64,000 nt of DNA from Peribacillus loiseleuriae (GCF_001183985.1 NZ_LFZW01000001.1:1147812-1211811); one strand, 5' to 3'. Counted from the stretch's first letter, positions 29,276-38,338 are shown. Made by a program: numbers and translations. Notes: generated by a model not told the origin, from the letters alone.

Positions 29276-29464
29276 TTGAAAAAACTTATTATTTTGCTAA
29301 GTCTCATACCTGCAATTGGTTCATTAACGGTTATGAATCGTTTGGAACCTTATATTCTTGGATTACCCTTCATTGTTTTCTGGTCAGCCTCTTGGCTGAT
29401 AATAACGTCAATCTGTCTTTATATTAGCTGCATTCTTCAAGAGAAACAGGAGGAGAATAAATGA
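29276..29464 (+). CDS. DUF3311-type small membrane protein, symporter partner
   Basis: 62 residues with two hydrophobic helices (about residues 3-20 and 28-50) and a charged tail EKQEENK. The start is TTG, 7 bases after GGGGG. Its stop overlaps the start of the sodium:solute symporter gene by four bases. Such small proteins are commonly paired with SSS-family symporters (for example YhjC with YhjB in B. subtilis). It may help assembly or activity of the transporter; the exact role is unknown. Confidence 0.8.
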   Translation: MKKLIILLSLIPAIGSLTVMNRLEPYILGLPFIVFWSASWLIITSICLYISCILQEKQEENK

Positions 29465-30942
29465 ACAGTTCCATATTAATTATTATTGCGACTCTTGTTT
29501 TGGCTATTTATTTAGGTATCCGCGCACGAAAAGGGCAGGAAATGAAGCTAGAGCAGTGGGCAGTTGGGGGCAGGAGCTTCGGTGGTTTAATCATGTTTGT
29601 TCTAATGGCAGGAGAGATGTTTTCAACGTTTGTATTCCTCGGGGCAAGCGGAGCAGCCTACAGGTTTGGTGCTCCAGCAATTTATATATTTTGTGCCCTT
29701 ACTTATATCGTTCCTTTCTGGATTTTACCCCCTATTTGGCGTTATGCAAAAAAGCATAACTTGCTGACACAATCTGATTTTTTTGCAAAAAAGTATAATA
29801 GTAAGCCATTGGGATTGCTAGTCGCGATTATTGGTGTCGTTTCAATGATTCCTTATATTGTTATCCAATTAAAAGGCTTCCAAATTATTGCTTCAGAGGC
29901 ATCGTTCGGTATGATTTCTCCAACGATAGCTGTTTGGATGGGCATGATAGTTGTGACCGTTTTCGTTTACGTTTCAGGAATTCACGGATCAGCATGGACA
30001 TCTATGCTAAAAGATATCCTCATGCTTGTCGTTATTCTGATTTTGGGCATTTACTTGCCGATTCATTTTTTCGGTGGTATACAGCCGATGTTTGAAACAT
30101 TGGAAGCAACCAAACCAGGCTTCTTATTGTTTGCTGACAAGGGCTTGAGCATCCCGTGGTATATTTCCCTTTGCGTCATTGTTGCATTGGGTCAGTATAT
30201 GTGGCCGCATTGTTTCGGCGCCAGTTTATCTTCTCATAACGAATCAACCCTGCGGAAAAACGCGGCAATATTACCTTTGTATCAAATCGTTCTTGTCTTT
30301 ATTATATTTATCGGCTTTACTGCTGCTATTCAAATCCCGAACTTACAAGGAGCAGAATCGGATCTTGCTTTGTTTAAACTAGCAAAGACAGCATTTCCAT
30401 CTTGGTTTATCGGCGTTGTCGGATCAGCCGGGATGCTTGCAGCTCTTATTCCTTGTTCGATGTTAATTTTGACGGCATCGACAATTTTATCAAAAAATAT
30501 TTATAAAGCCATTAAACCTAATACATCGAATGAAAAACTTGCTAAATTAACACGTATTTTCGTCCCAATCGTATCATTAATTTCCTTGTATTTTACATTC
30601 TTTGGTGGCAACACAATGCTTTCATTGCTGACGATGGCTTATACCTTTGTACTGCAGCTGTTCCCGCCATTAATATTCAGTTTATTGAAGAAAAACCCAA
30701 TCAGTAAAGCGGGTGCTTCTGTTGGAATGATTGTTGGGGTGGGATTGGTTGCTTACTACACATTGGCAGGGACGACAATGGCTACGTTATTCCCATCGTC
30801 TCCTCAATTCATTCAGGACCTTGATATTGGGATTGCGTCAATTTCTGTGAACACGATCATCATGCTTGCTGTCAGTGCCTTCACACGCAAAGTCAAACTA
30901 ACGATTCAAGAAGATACTGTCAGTCAGAAAATTACCTCTTGA
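29461..30942 (+). CDS. Sodium:solute symporter (SSS family)
   Basis: 493 residues, about 13 hydrophobic helices, with the SSS N-terminal pattern VGGRSFGGLIMFVLMAGEM and the GHYMWP-like segment LGQYMWPHCFGASLSSHN. It should import an organic solute with sodium. Positioned after the Rieske/ALDH/D-malate dehydrogenase genes and behind a cre site, it is the likely importer of the operon's substrate, although carnitine uptake is more often by BCCT or ABC systems. The DUF3311 partner gene overlaps its start. Confidence 0.86.
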   Translation: MNSSILIIIATLVLAIYLGIRARKGQEMKLEQWAVGGRSFGGLIMFVLMAGEMFSTFVFLGASGAAYRFGAPAIYIFCALTYIVPFWILPPIWRYAKKHNLLTQSDFFAKKYNSKPLGLLVAIIGVVSMIPYIVIQLKGFQIIASEASFGMISPTIAVWMGMIVVTVFVYVSGIHGSAWTSMLKDILMLVVILILGIYLPIHFFGGIQPMFETLEATKPGFLLFADKGLSIPWYISLCVIVALGQYMWPHCFGASLSSHNESTLRKNAAILPLYQIVLVFIIFIGFTAAIQIPNLQGAESDLALFKLAKTAFPSWFIGVVGSAGMLAALIPCSMLILTASTILSKNIYKAIKPNTSNEKLAKLTRIFVPIVSLISLYFTFFGGNTMLSLLTMAYTFVLQLFPPLIFSLLKKNPISKAGASVGMIVGVGLVAYYTLAGTTMATLFPSSPQFIQDLDIGIASISVNTIIMLAVSAFTRKVKLTIQEDTVSQKITS

Positions 30943-31138
30943 TTCAGGAAACTTGGCAGAATCAAAAAACCGTCCACTTACGGGATTGGAATCTGCTACA
31001 ACCTATTAACCTATTACGTAAGGAATCTATAGACGACCATGCTTGACTCTACAATATATCAAGTATGGCCAATGAAAATTTGTTTAAGTGGAGCGCTTCA
31101 CCAGAAAACAACTTAGTAGTTAAAGGAAGGAAGCCCGA

Positions 31139-32890
31139 ATGAACATACACAAAATCGTTTTAGAAAAAAATGTACCTTGTCAGCTATCGGATAACACAAT
31201 TTTATATGCTGATGTTTATCGCCCAGATGATGATCAACAGCATCCAGTATTACTTACCCGTCTACCATATAATAAAAGTCATCCATTTTATTCTCATCGC
31301 TATTTGGACACGAATCGATTAGTCGAAAATGGGTATGTGGTGATTGTTCAAGATGTAAGGGGACGTTTTGCTTCAGAAGGAGATTTTTTCCCCTTTAAAT
31401 ATGAAGGAAAAGATGGATTCGAAGCTGTTGAATGGGCTGCTGAGCTGCCATATTCTAATGGGAAAGTTGGGATGTATGGCCTTTCTTATTACGGATTTAC
31501 TCAGTTACTAGCAGCTGCTGAAAATCCGCCACATTTAAAGGCGATCTTCCCTGCTCAGACATTTAATGATTTAAGGGAAGGAAGCTTTTATCAAAATGGA
31601 ACGTATGGGCTAGGATTGAATATAACTTGGGCTTTAGAATCAATTGCGCCAGATGCGATAAAACGTAAATTTACTGATCCAAAGGAGTATCAACAGAAAA
31701 TGCGTCGCTTAGCTGAACTAATCGATAACATTGAAGAAGAATTTCGCTTCTTCCCACTTAAAGAATGGCCCGCATTAAAGGAACTAGGTGTTGCCAATTA
31801 CTTTTATGAAATGTTGGAATATGATTTGAAAGATAAGGTGTGGGATGAACTTTCGTTAGGAGTAGAAAAATTAAAAGGAATAACTGTTCCTGCGTTTCAT
31901 CTGGGGGGATGGTACGATAATTTACTAAGTCCAACCATTGCAAACTATCTTCATTCAAAAGAAAACGTAAACCAGCCACAAAAGTTAATGATCGGTCCGT
32001 GGACACATGGTGATTTTAGTTCCCAGATTGGGCAAAGAAAATTTGGACAACACGCTTCACAGGACTGGATTGATTATAAGGAAGATTTAACAAATTTACA
32101 TCTCCGCTGGTTCGATTATTGGTTAAAAGAAAAAGAAACAAAAATTCTACAAGAAAAACCAGTGAAAATTTTTGTGATGGGGACGAATACATGGCGGGAA
32201 GAAGATGCATGGCCACTCCCACAAACGAAATATGTTCCTTACTATTTCCATAGCAAAGGGAAAGCAAATACTAGATTTGGGGACGGCAGGTTGTCCATTG
32301 ACATGCAAGGAGAAGAAATGACAGATCATTTTATTTTTGACCCATCAAACCCAGTACCAAGTACGGGTGGAGGTACCCTTTTTGATCAAATAGGTTCGAT
32401 TGGCCCGATGGATCAAAGAATGGTCGAAGAACGAGAAGATATTTTAGTATATGCGAGTGAGGTATTAAGAGAGGCTATGGAAGTGACCGGTCCAATAAAG
32501 GTTATTCTCTATGCAAAAACCGATGCCTGCTCCACCGATTTTACAGCTAAATTAGTGGATGTTGCTCCGGATGGGACCGCTTTTAATTTAACAGATGGGA
32601 TTGTTCGATCATCTTTTCGTAACAGCTATAAAAAGGAAACTGAAAGTATTCAAGGTCAAATCCTACCTTATGAAATCGATCTATGGGCAACGAGTAACGT
32701 GTTCCTAGCTGGTCACCAACTAAGAGTGGAGATTTCGTCTAGTAACTTCCCACGCTTCGATGTGAATTTTAACAATGGTACAACCACGCTGAACGGTACA
32801 AATTATAGTACAGCGAGCCAAACTATTTATCACAATGAAGTGTACCCCTCTCATATTTTGTTACCGGTCATCCCATGCAATGAAAACTAA
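31139..32890 (+). CDS. CocE/NonD family alpha/beta hydrolase (X-Pro dipeptidyl-peptidase S15-like)
   Basis: 583 residues. N-terminal alpha/beta hydrolase: LYADVYRPDD, DVRGRFASEG and the nucleophile elbow GLSYYG (Ser about residue 118). An all-helical cap follows, with the HLGGWYDN and GPWTHGDF segments giving the acidic and His residues. A C-terminal jelly-roll domain (from ~340, ending EISSSNFPRFDVNFNNG) completes the CocE layout. Such enzymes hydrolyse esters or amides (cocaine esterase, acyl-amino-acid ester hydrolase). GGAAGGAAG precedes the ATG. It has its own terminator and may or may not work with the Rieske operon upstream; hydrolysis of an acyl ester of the same substrate is possible but unsupported. 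Confidence 0.83.
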   Translation: MNIHKIVLEKNVPCQLSDNTILYADVYRPDDDQQHPVLLTRLPYNKSHPFYSHRYLDTNRLVENGYVVIVQDVRGRFASEGDFFPFKYEGKDGFEAVEWAAELPYSNGKVGMYGLSYYGFTQLLAAAENPPHLKAIFPAQTFNDLREGSFYQNGTYGLGLNITWALESIAPDAIKRKFTDPKEYQQKMRRLAELIDNIEEEFRFFPLKEWPALKELGVANYFYEMLEYDLKDKVWDELSLGVEKLKGITVPAFHLGGWYDNLLSPTIANYLHSKENVNQPQKLMIGPWTHGDFSSQIGQRKFGQHASQDWIDYKEDLTNLHLRWFDYWLKEKETKILQEKPVKIFVMGTNTWREEDAWPLPQTKYVPYYFHSKGKANTRFGDGRLSIDMQGEEMTDHFIFDPSNPVPSTGGGTLFDQIGSIGPMDQRMVEEREDILVYASEVLREAMEVTGPIKVILYAKTDACSTDFTAKLVDVAPDGTAFNLTDGIVRSSFRNSYKKETESIQGQILPYEIDLWATSNVFLAGHQLRVEISSSNFPRFDVNFNNGTTTLNGTNYSTASQTIYHNEVYPSHILLPVIPCNEN

Positions 32891-32901
32891 AAATAATATC
32901 G

Positions 32902-32932
32902 AAAAGGTTGCTATTTATTAGCAACTTTTTTC
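32902..32932 (+). terminator. Terminator of the CocE-type gene
   Basis: AAGGTTGCTA / TAGCAACTTTTTT stem-loop with a short ATTTAT loop, starting 12 bases after the stop. Confidence 0.85.
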
Positions 32933-32937
32933 AATGT

Positions 32938-33075
32938 CTGCCTAAAAGACGTTACCCTCATTCTTATGGGTATATCGCTGTTTTCTTCACTGTATGGTTG
33001 GCTATCGGGGCAGGAGAGAAAAAGATTATTCATAAATTTGTTAATATAATGAAAGCAATAGAAGAAATATTTTGA
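32938..33075 (+). pseudogene. Possible small membrane-protein remnant
   Basis: A 45-codon frame (PKRRYPHSYGYIAVFFTVW, then GAGEKKIIHKFVNIMKAIEE) ends in TGA and looks protein-like, with one hydrophobic helix. There is no start codon or ribosome binding site, and the frame runs back into the preceding terminator. It is probably a decayed gene end. The family is not recognised. Confidence 0.25.
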
Positions 33076-33192
33076 GGTGTAACCGATATTTTTATCCTTT
33101 TATAATCGTATTCTATCGGTATCATTATTGAATATGCTAATAGCATACTAACCAAAATTAGAGACAATTAAAAAGCATCCAATAAGATGCTC

Positions 33193-33375
33193 TTAATGAG
33201 TGATATTTGAAGTTAATCTCTCGTAATATTCCGCTAATGCAGTAAAAGGTTTTTTTGGTTCCCAAGGTATGTCTTTATTAGTTGCTCCATTATGTTGACC
33301 ATGTTGTTTATGGTCTGGTAAAAGAGGAGTGGAATCAAAAATAAAAGTATTAACTGTAAAAAAGAACCTTTAGCG
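33193..33375 (-). pseudogene. C-terminal gene remnant, family unknown
   Basis: A minus-strand frame of about 60 codons contains FIFDSTPLLPDHKQHGQH, then NKDIPWEPKKPFTALAEYY, and ends in TAA at 33193-33195. It has no start codon. Composition is typical of a soluble protein C-terminus. A short hairpin (GCATC/GATGC near 33175) follows its stop like a terminator, supporting a once-functional gene end. Confidence 0.35.
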
Positions 33376-33411
33376 GATGAGTTCAACCAAACGAAAAAGG
33401 GGACCCTTCGG

Positions 33412-34305
33412 TCACCCTCTTCGTTTGATTTGCTTTTTCCATTGATAAGTTGATAGCACGACTCCTCCCACAATGAATAGGGACCCTAATAATTCTACAC
33501 TGGTAATTGGTTTGGTTAGTAAAAAGAACCCTGTAACCATGGCGACAAAGGGCTCTAAATTAGATAATATAGATGCCTTTGAAGCATTAACATGCCGAAT
33601 GTTGTTATTCCAAATAAGTGTGGCTATGCCATGAACAATAACAGCTGTTCCAATTAATAGCGCCCAATCAGAAATATCAAAGCTGATCCGAATGGGATCG
33701 TCTAATGAAAAAGCGAATGGGATCGATACAATAAATCCTACAAGGTTTGAATATAAAGTAATCGTAAGAGGGTCTATTCTTTGAGAGAGTACTCTTGTCA
33801 TAATTATCATAATTGCGAAAGTAATCATTGTAACAACAATCCATAGTAAACCTTTATCTATGTGAATCGTTGATAAATTTCCTTTCGTTACAACAAAATA
33901 AATGCCGATGAATGCAAGAATGGACCCCATCAACATACGAATCGTTAACCTTTCTTTTAAAAATACAGCGGCTAAAAAACCAGTTAAAAGCGGAGTAGTA
34001 GCTAAAATTAGTGCGGATGTGGTTGGATCAGCTGTTTGTAATCCTGTAAAAAAAGACCATTGATTAACAAATACACCAATAACCCCTAGTGCAAAAAGGC
34101 AAATTAAATCTGCTTTATTCACACGTCTACTAGATTTTTTGTACAAAGATAATCCAATTAAAACTAGGACAATAAACAATAGTCTCAGCATAGTTAGCAT
34201 AGTTGGAGAGAAATCTTGAACTAATATTTTTCCAAAGACAAAATTACTTCCCCATACGACAACACATAAAATCAGCCAAGAATAAGCCTTTAACATATAA
34301 AACAT
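33412..34305 (-). CDS. EamA/DMT-family membrane permease
   Basis: About 297 residues, ten hydrophobic helices in two EamA repeats: WGSNFVFGKILVQDFSPTMLTMLR in the first half and the LSNLEPFVAMVTGFFLL segment in the second, both typical of drug/metabolite transporters. The frame is open to 34368, but AGGA 6 bases before ATG 34305 marks the likely start. The exported or imported compound cannot be predicted. It stands alone, between a gene remnant and a gene-poor stretch (34306-34800) in which I see only AT-rich DNA. Confidence 0.85.
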   Translation of the reverse strand: MFYMLKAYSWLILCVVVWGSNFVFGKILVQDFSPTMLTMLRLLFIVLVLIGLSLYKKSSRRVNKADLICLFALGVIGVFVNQWSFFTGLQTADPTTSALILATTPLLTGFLAAVFLKERLTIRMLMGSILAFIGIYFVVTKGNLSTIHIDKGLLWIVVTMITFAIMIIMTRVLSQRIDPLTITLYSNLVGFIVSIPFAFSLDDPIRISFDISDWALLIGTAVIVHGIATLIWNNNIRHVNASKASILSNLEPFVAMVTGFFLLTKPITSVELLGSLFIVGGVVLSTYQWKKQIKRRG

Positions 34306-34806
34306 CACCGTTCCTATAACAAAATTCCATTGGTCTATTATAAACATAATAGTTTGTTCCGTATACAATTTTGTCCGGTTACATCTAATTCACTAGATTG
34401 TCTACTGCTTTTAGATATTTACTCTCAAGAGTGGTCCCTGCTAGTTAACGAACATCTAAAATGATTAAATTGACTTGTTGGTGTAATTTTATTATTTAAA
34501 AATAATCAATGTACACGTCATTAACGATGACCTTCGTTTCAAGGAATCCTGTATTTTTGCTAATCACTCCATTTCGGATGATGTTTGGTTTTCTAATATA
34601 TCCTTTTTTGCTAGGTGAAGTTTTGAAAAAACTAAGTCCATTTAGGGGTGTTCTAGCGGGTACTAATGTTTAAATCTAAATGGTTTTTCATATGTAATAT
34701 TTATATCTTAAAAAAATGAAAATTGATTAAAACCCCCAACAATATTTATTGCAGTCCATCATTAAATAAAGGGAAGGATGAATTTTTATATGAGGGATGG
34801 ATGGAA

Positions 34807-34965
34807 ATGGTGAAAAGATACCGAGGAAAAACATTAAGTAAGCTCCCCTCAAAAGGACGAGGAGACTGCCCTTTATGTGGTAAAAAAAGAATTAAATTAT
34901 TGTACTCTCATAAAACGGACACAAAAAACATTATTCAAGTTTGTAAAAACTGCCGACATAAATAA
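34807..34965 (+). CDS. Small zinc-ribbon protein, unknown function
   Basis: 52 residues, basic, with CPLC and CKNC pairs (about positions 21-24 and 46-49) that could hold one zinc ion. The frame is open from TTG 34723, but no ribosome binding site fits there. GAGGG at 34792-34796 gives 4 bases to ATG 34801 and 10 to ATG 34807; one of these two is used. A terminator follows immediately, which supports a real short gene. Confidence 0.6.
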   Translation: MVKRYRGKTLSKLPSKGRGDCPLCGKKRIKLLYSHKTDTKNIIQVCKNCRHK

Positions 34966-34997
34966 GTTCGCCAAGGTTGCTTCGGCGACTTTTTTTG
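34965..34997 (+). terminator. Terminator after the small zinc-ribbon gene
   Basis: AGTTCGCC pairs imperfectly with GGCGACT and is followed by seven T. Between here and 35170, a short unstarted frame (GLDELIRLLNKLEAKNLL) on the plus strand may be a fossil; nothing else was seen. Confidence 0.7.
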
Positions 34998-35174
34998 TTG
35001 AACGGACAGGGGAGGGTAAGAAGTTTTAGCAATACCTAATATGGGTTAAAGGTTTGGTCGGTTTGGATGAGTTAATCCGTTTACTTAATAAACTAGAGGC
35101 TAAAAATCTGCTTTATATTCTAAAAAAAGTAGAAATGAAGGTGTTATGAGGAAGTTACCGTTCATTGAAAACAA

Positions 35175-35210
35175 TAAAAAAGCAGTGCAATTTCATGAAA
35201 TGCACTGCTC
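35175..35210 (-). terminator. Terminator of msmX
   Basis: On the minus strand GCAGTGCATTTCATG pairs with its near-perfect complement ending GCACTGC, followed by TTTTTTATT. Confidence 0.88.
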
Positions 35211-35259
35211 CTTTATAAGTTTTCATAGATTTCGGCACTCTAAAAGAGGAGGTTCGAAA

Positions 35260-36396
35260 TTATCTGACTGCTTCTTTTACCTGGTTTACTTCAGATAAAG
35301 GTCTGATGCGTTGTTCTGTTTCGACATCGAAGAAATGCGCTTTATTCATATCCAGTGCCATTTCCAAATTATCGCCTGCTTGAACAATTGTCCGAGCATC
35401 AACACGTGCAACGAAATCTTGGCCTCCTAGTGAAGAGTAAAGCATGAATTCAGCCCCCATTAGCTCAGCTACTTCAATATGGGCATTCATTCTCGTCTCT
35501 GGAGAAGATTCAATGAATAAAGGCTCATCGTGGAAGTCTTCAGGGCGAATTCCCAAAATGATTTCTTTTCCTACATAGCCTTGATCACGAAGAAGCTTCA
35601 TTTTTCCTTCAGGGATTGCGATAGATTGGTCGCCAATTTTAACAAACCCATTTTCCAGTTTTCCATTTAAGAAGTTCATGGCTGGAGAACCGATGAAACC
35701 GCCCACAAAAACATTTTCAGGTCTTTCATACACATCTTTAGGAGCACCAACTTGTTGGATGATACCGTCTTTCATAACAACAAGGCGTGTGGCCATCGTC
35801 ATTGCTTCTGTTTGGTCATGGGTAACATAAATTGTTGTTGTGTTTAAGCGTTTGTGCAGTTTTGCAATTTCAGCACGCATTTGCACACGTAGCTTAGCAT
35901 CAAGGTTCGACAATGGTTCATCCATCAGGAAGACTTTTGCGTCACGGACGATTGCACGACCAAGGGCAACACGTTGACGTTGACCACCGGAAAGGGCTTT
36001 AGGTTTACGGTCCAAGTATACTTCTAGACCGAGAATTTTCGCCGCTTCTTTCACGCGTTGATCAATTTCAGCTTTCGGCATTTTACGAAGTTTTAGCCCG
36101 AATGCCATATTATCATATACAGACATATGTGGGTATAGTGCATAGTTTTGGAAGACCATCGCGATATCACGATCTTTAGGTGGAACATCATTCACACGCT
36201 TTCCATCAATGAAGAAATCACCTTTTGAAATTTCTTCAAGTCCTGCGATCATGCGTAATGTTGTCGATTTACCGCAACCAGAAGGACCTACGAAAACGAT
36301 AAATTCCTTATCTTCAATTTGTAGATTGAAATCTTCTACAGCCGTTACTTTATTATCGTAGATTTTAAAAATATGTTCTAATTGTAATTCTGCCAT
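35260..36396 (-). CDS. msmX: Multiple-sugar ABC importer ATPase MsmX (UgpC family)
   Basis: 378 residues: an ATPase domain with Walker [11 protein letters not shown]-loop [28 protein letters not shown] and the H-loop, then a C-terminal MalK-type regulatory domain ([12 protein letters not shown]). It is encoded alone, without permeases, which is the hallmark of MsmX, the shared ATPase of several sugar importers in Bacillus. GGGAGG lies 8 bases before the ATG. A perfect-match cre site lies 41-55 bases upstream. It is clearly distinct from the UgpC-type gene at 15.3 kb. Confidence 0.9.
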   Translation of the reverse strand: MAELQLEHIFKIYDNKVTAVEDFNLQIEDKEFIVFVGPSGCGKSTTLRMIAGLEEISKGDFFIDGKRVNDVPPKDRDIAMVFQNYALYPHMSVYDNMAFGLKLRKMPKAEIDQRVKEAAKILGLEVYLDRKPKALSGGQRQRVALGRAIVRDAKVFLMDEPLSNLDAKLRVQMRAEIAKLHKRLNTTTIYVTHDQTEAMTMATRLVVMKDGIIQQVGAPKDVYERPENVFVGGFIGSPAMNFLNGKLENGFVKIGDQSIAIPEGKMKLLRDQGYVGKEIILGIRPEDFHDEPLFIESSPETRMNAHIEVAELMGAEFMLYSSLGGQDFVARVDARTIVQAGDNLEMALDMNKAHFFDVETEQRIRPLSEVNQVKEAVR

Positions 36397-36436
36397 TTAT
36401 AAAACCTCCCAATCACTTGTCTATGAATCTATTGTA

Positions 36437-36451
36437 TTGGAAGCGCATTCA
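36437..36451 (-). promoter_or_regulatory. cre (CcpA) site upstream of msmX
   Basis: TTGGAAGCGCATTCA fits WTGNAANCGNWNNCA at every fixed position. It lies between msmX and the PucR/CdaR-type gene, probably within the msmX promoter. Confidence 0.75.
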
Positions 36452-36511
36452 AAATAGTATGGACAGGGTGCACAAAAATGATAGCTTGTTTTTATGCATG
36501 TTGCCATAGAT

Positions 36512-37402
36512 TTAAAATTCTGATAACAAAATTAGTAAATAAGCAGGTAATGCATGATTAAAGGTTCTAACATCAAGGCCCGTTTTATCAATAAATTTAT
36601 CGATGCGATATTGCAGACTGTTGCGATGAATATAAAGCATTTTAGCAGCTAAACTTGCATTTGAATTGCATTCAATATACGTTTTTACTGTACCAATTAG
36701 TTCTTTATCTAACAATGTTTCACCGAGTAATTGTGTGGTGAACCATTGTTTTTCTTCTTCTGAAATGCCTTCGAGAAAAAGAAGAGGAAGTAAATCAGCA
36801 AGAACGACTACTTTCTGATTTTGGATAAGATTCTTAACTTTAAGATAGTATTTCTTTTCCATTTCATAGTGAGAGGATAACTCTTTATCTACTAAATGAA
36901 AACTACCTAGGAATATTTCAATCTTTGTATAAAAATCACTTTCCAGCGTTTGAAGCATAGCCACTAGTTCTTCTTTTCTTAGACGATCTTCTGTTTTTTC
37001 CTCGATTAAAGAACCAGATTTATCACCCGTCCATACTAATATCGCATTTGAAGAAATGAATGACAGTAATGCTTCTTCAAAATCACGATAGGAAAAATCA
37101 TTGTGATCAAAGTGGAAGTGGGTGAAACGCACATGTTCCCAGCGTGTTTTGGGCAAATTTCCATTCTTATGCAACAAAAAGTCACTCCAAGGCTGTTTGG
37201 CGGAAGTATCGTTTCGCCCGTCGAATGAATCCATATGGAATAAGAGACTAAGAAGGTTGATTTCTTCCGGTGTAATGGCTGATTTCGGTATGCCGATTTC
37301 AGAGCCAATATCATCACTAAACCATAAGTACTGTTCAATATTAGAAGCATTCTGCTTATGGGAAATCGAATTTGGATATTTGTTTAGTAATTTTTCTATC
37401 AT
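36512..37402 (-). CDS. PucR/CdaR-type transcriptional regulator
   Basis: About 296 residues. The C-terminal ~60 residues are the PucR-type helix-turn-helix: VKTYIECNSNASLAAKMLYIHRNSLQYRIDKF in sequence, with the invariant HRNSLQYR. The N-terminal region is uncharacterised and carries no recognisable sensor. The frame is open to 37447, but AAAGG 9 bases before ATG 37402 gives the better start. Situated just upstream of msmX in the same direction, it may control sugar uptake genes; that is inference. Confidence 0.75.
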   Translation of the reverse strand: MIEKLLNKYPNSISHKQNASNIEQYLWFSDDIGSEIGIPKSAITPEEINLLSLLFHMDSFDGRNDTSAKQPWSDFLLHKNGNLPKTRWEHVRFTHFHFDHNDFSYRDFEEALLSFISSNAILVWTGDKSGSLIEEKTEDRLRKEELVAMLQTLESDFYTKIEIFLGSFHLVDKELSSHYEMEKKYYLKVKNLIQNQKVVVLADLLPLLFLEGISEEEKQWFTTQLLGETLLDKELIGTVKTYIECNSNASLAAKMLYIHRNSLQYRIDKFIDKTGLDVRTFNHALPAYLLILLSEF

Positions 37403-37576
37403 AATGGACTGCCTTTCTTGTTTGTATTCCGGGGAAGCTGTCTTCATTATAACGAAATTTCAACTATTAGAACAATTTGATGTGCCTTTTTTTAGACGAG
37501 GAGTGTTAAAGCGACTGAGGAAAGACTCTTTTATAAAAAAATCAGCCCCCCACACAAGAATATTAATAAAAAATTC

Positions 37577-37611
37577 AGAAAGAGACAGAACCGTGTTGGT
37601 CCCGTCTCTTT
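37577..37611 (-). terminator. Terminator
   Basis: On the minus strand AAAAGAGACGGGA can pair with the downstream GTCTCTTT arm, followed by a T-rich tract; it ends the small gene at 37621. Confidence 0.6.
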
Positions 37612-37620
37612 TCATTCCGG

Positions 37621-37806
37621 TTAATTATTTATTTGAGGGGGCTCTTCGTCATGAAAATCATGCGACTCCTCAATGTTTTGTTTGCTTCCTGATTGATAGA
37701 CGTTTCCACCTGCCATGCCTTCGTTAATAATACGATCGACATCTAAATAGGCCGAATCTTTTCCTTCGTAATCGGTATCTTTGAGGAATGTATACTTTTC
37801 CTTCAT
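37621..37806 (-). CDS. Small acidic protein, conserved-type, unknown function
   Basis: 61 residues, very polar and acidic, without hydrophobic helices (KDTDYEGKDSAYLDVDRII, later NVYQSGSKQN). AGGAGG lies 8 bases before the ATG and a terminator follows, so it is a convincing single gene. It has the look of small Bacillus spore or stress proteins, but I do not recognise the family. Confidence 0.7.
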   Translation of the reverse strand: MKEKYTFLKDTDYEGKDSAYLDVDRIINEGMAGGNVYQSGSKQNIEESHDFHDEEPPQINN

Positions 37807-37942
37807 GTAGGGATCCTCCTGTAGAGTTCTTTGGCACCTTCATCTAAAGAATAGTAGCAACCATCTAGTTGTTTGCCTAAACCTTGTTAGAGATGTTCAA
37901 AGTGCTTTTCATTTGGTTATAGTGTTACCGAAGAAAAAGGCA

Positions 37943-38080
37943 TTATTCATAAACGCGAAAGATCATTAAGTCGTGAATTATGCTCGTTAGCTTCTTCATA
38001 TCAGCAGTAGCGGGTTCTGAATCTCGATATTCAATCCTACCATCAGGATGATAAATGGTTTGAAACTGTTTTTTTATCAT
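37943..38080 (-). CDS. yheE: YheE-like small protein, probably N-terminally truncated
   Basis: 45 codons: a polar N-terminus (MIKKQFQTIYHPDGRIEYRD) and the ending KKLTSIIHDLMIFRVYE. From memory this ending resembles the C-terminus of B. subtilis YheE (DUF5342), a ~72-residue protein encoded next to yheD/yheC, the same neighbourhood as here. The frame remains open for about 18 codons before the ATG (VLVRIRCSW), also YheE-like, but with no start codon or ribosome binding site, and the rest seems shifted to another frame. Either a short functional form or a decaying copy. Too short for routine gene finding. Confidence 0.45.
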   Translation of the reverse strand: MIKKQFQTIYHPDGRIEYRDSEPATADMKKLTSIIHDLMIFRVYE

Positions 38081-38267
38081 AATAAACATCCATGAGCATC
38101 TGATCCTAACTAAAACGATGAAAAAGGTTCAAGTACTCAAATTATATCACCTTATGAAGGTGGAAGTGTGGAGCTGATTTTTTAAAAGCCCCGCTCCTTT
38201 TCCACAGAAAATGAAATTGTCTATCCGGGCAATTGTTTGTCTTCATATAACGGTTGTCACCTGAAAA

Positions 38268-38329
38268 TGAGTGCTCACATGGTTACCTTTATAAATGAGA
38301 TTAGTTGTAGTATAAAGGAAGAGCACTCA
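38268..38329 (-). terminator. Two-tier hairpin after the YheC/YheD cluster
   Basis: TGAGTGCTC / GAGCACTCA form the outer stem and CCTTTATA / TATAAAGG the inner one. On the minus strand it is followed by TTTTC only, so termination strength is uncertain. It lies just beyond the last YheC/YheD-type gene. Confidence 0.5.
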
Positions 38330-38338
38330 GTTTTGCTA

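Noticed and set aside
31085-31100. Palindromic GTGGAGCGCTTCAC before the CocE-type gene
   Set aside because: It resembles a cre site only in its GCGC centre; three fixed positions are wrong.
33234-33473. A minus-strand 79-codon open frame with hydrophobic content
   Set aside because: It overlaps the 3' end of the DMT permease gene and covers the fossil at 33193-33375 in another frame; it has no convincing ribosome binding site and its content is typical of a shadow frame.
34997-35150. Short plus-strand frame GLDELIRLLNKLEAKNLL
   Set aside because: No start codon or ribosome binding site and only ~38 codons; mentioned with the preceding terminator but not called a gene.
37122-37727. A 201-codon plus-strand open frame
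   Set aside because: It runs antisense through the PucR/CdaR-type gene and the small acidic gene, both of which have proper starts and motifs; it matches no domain.
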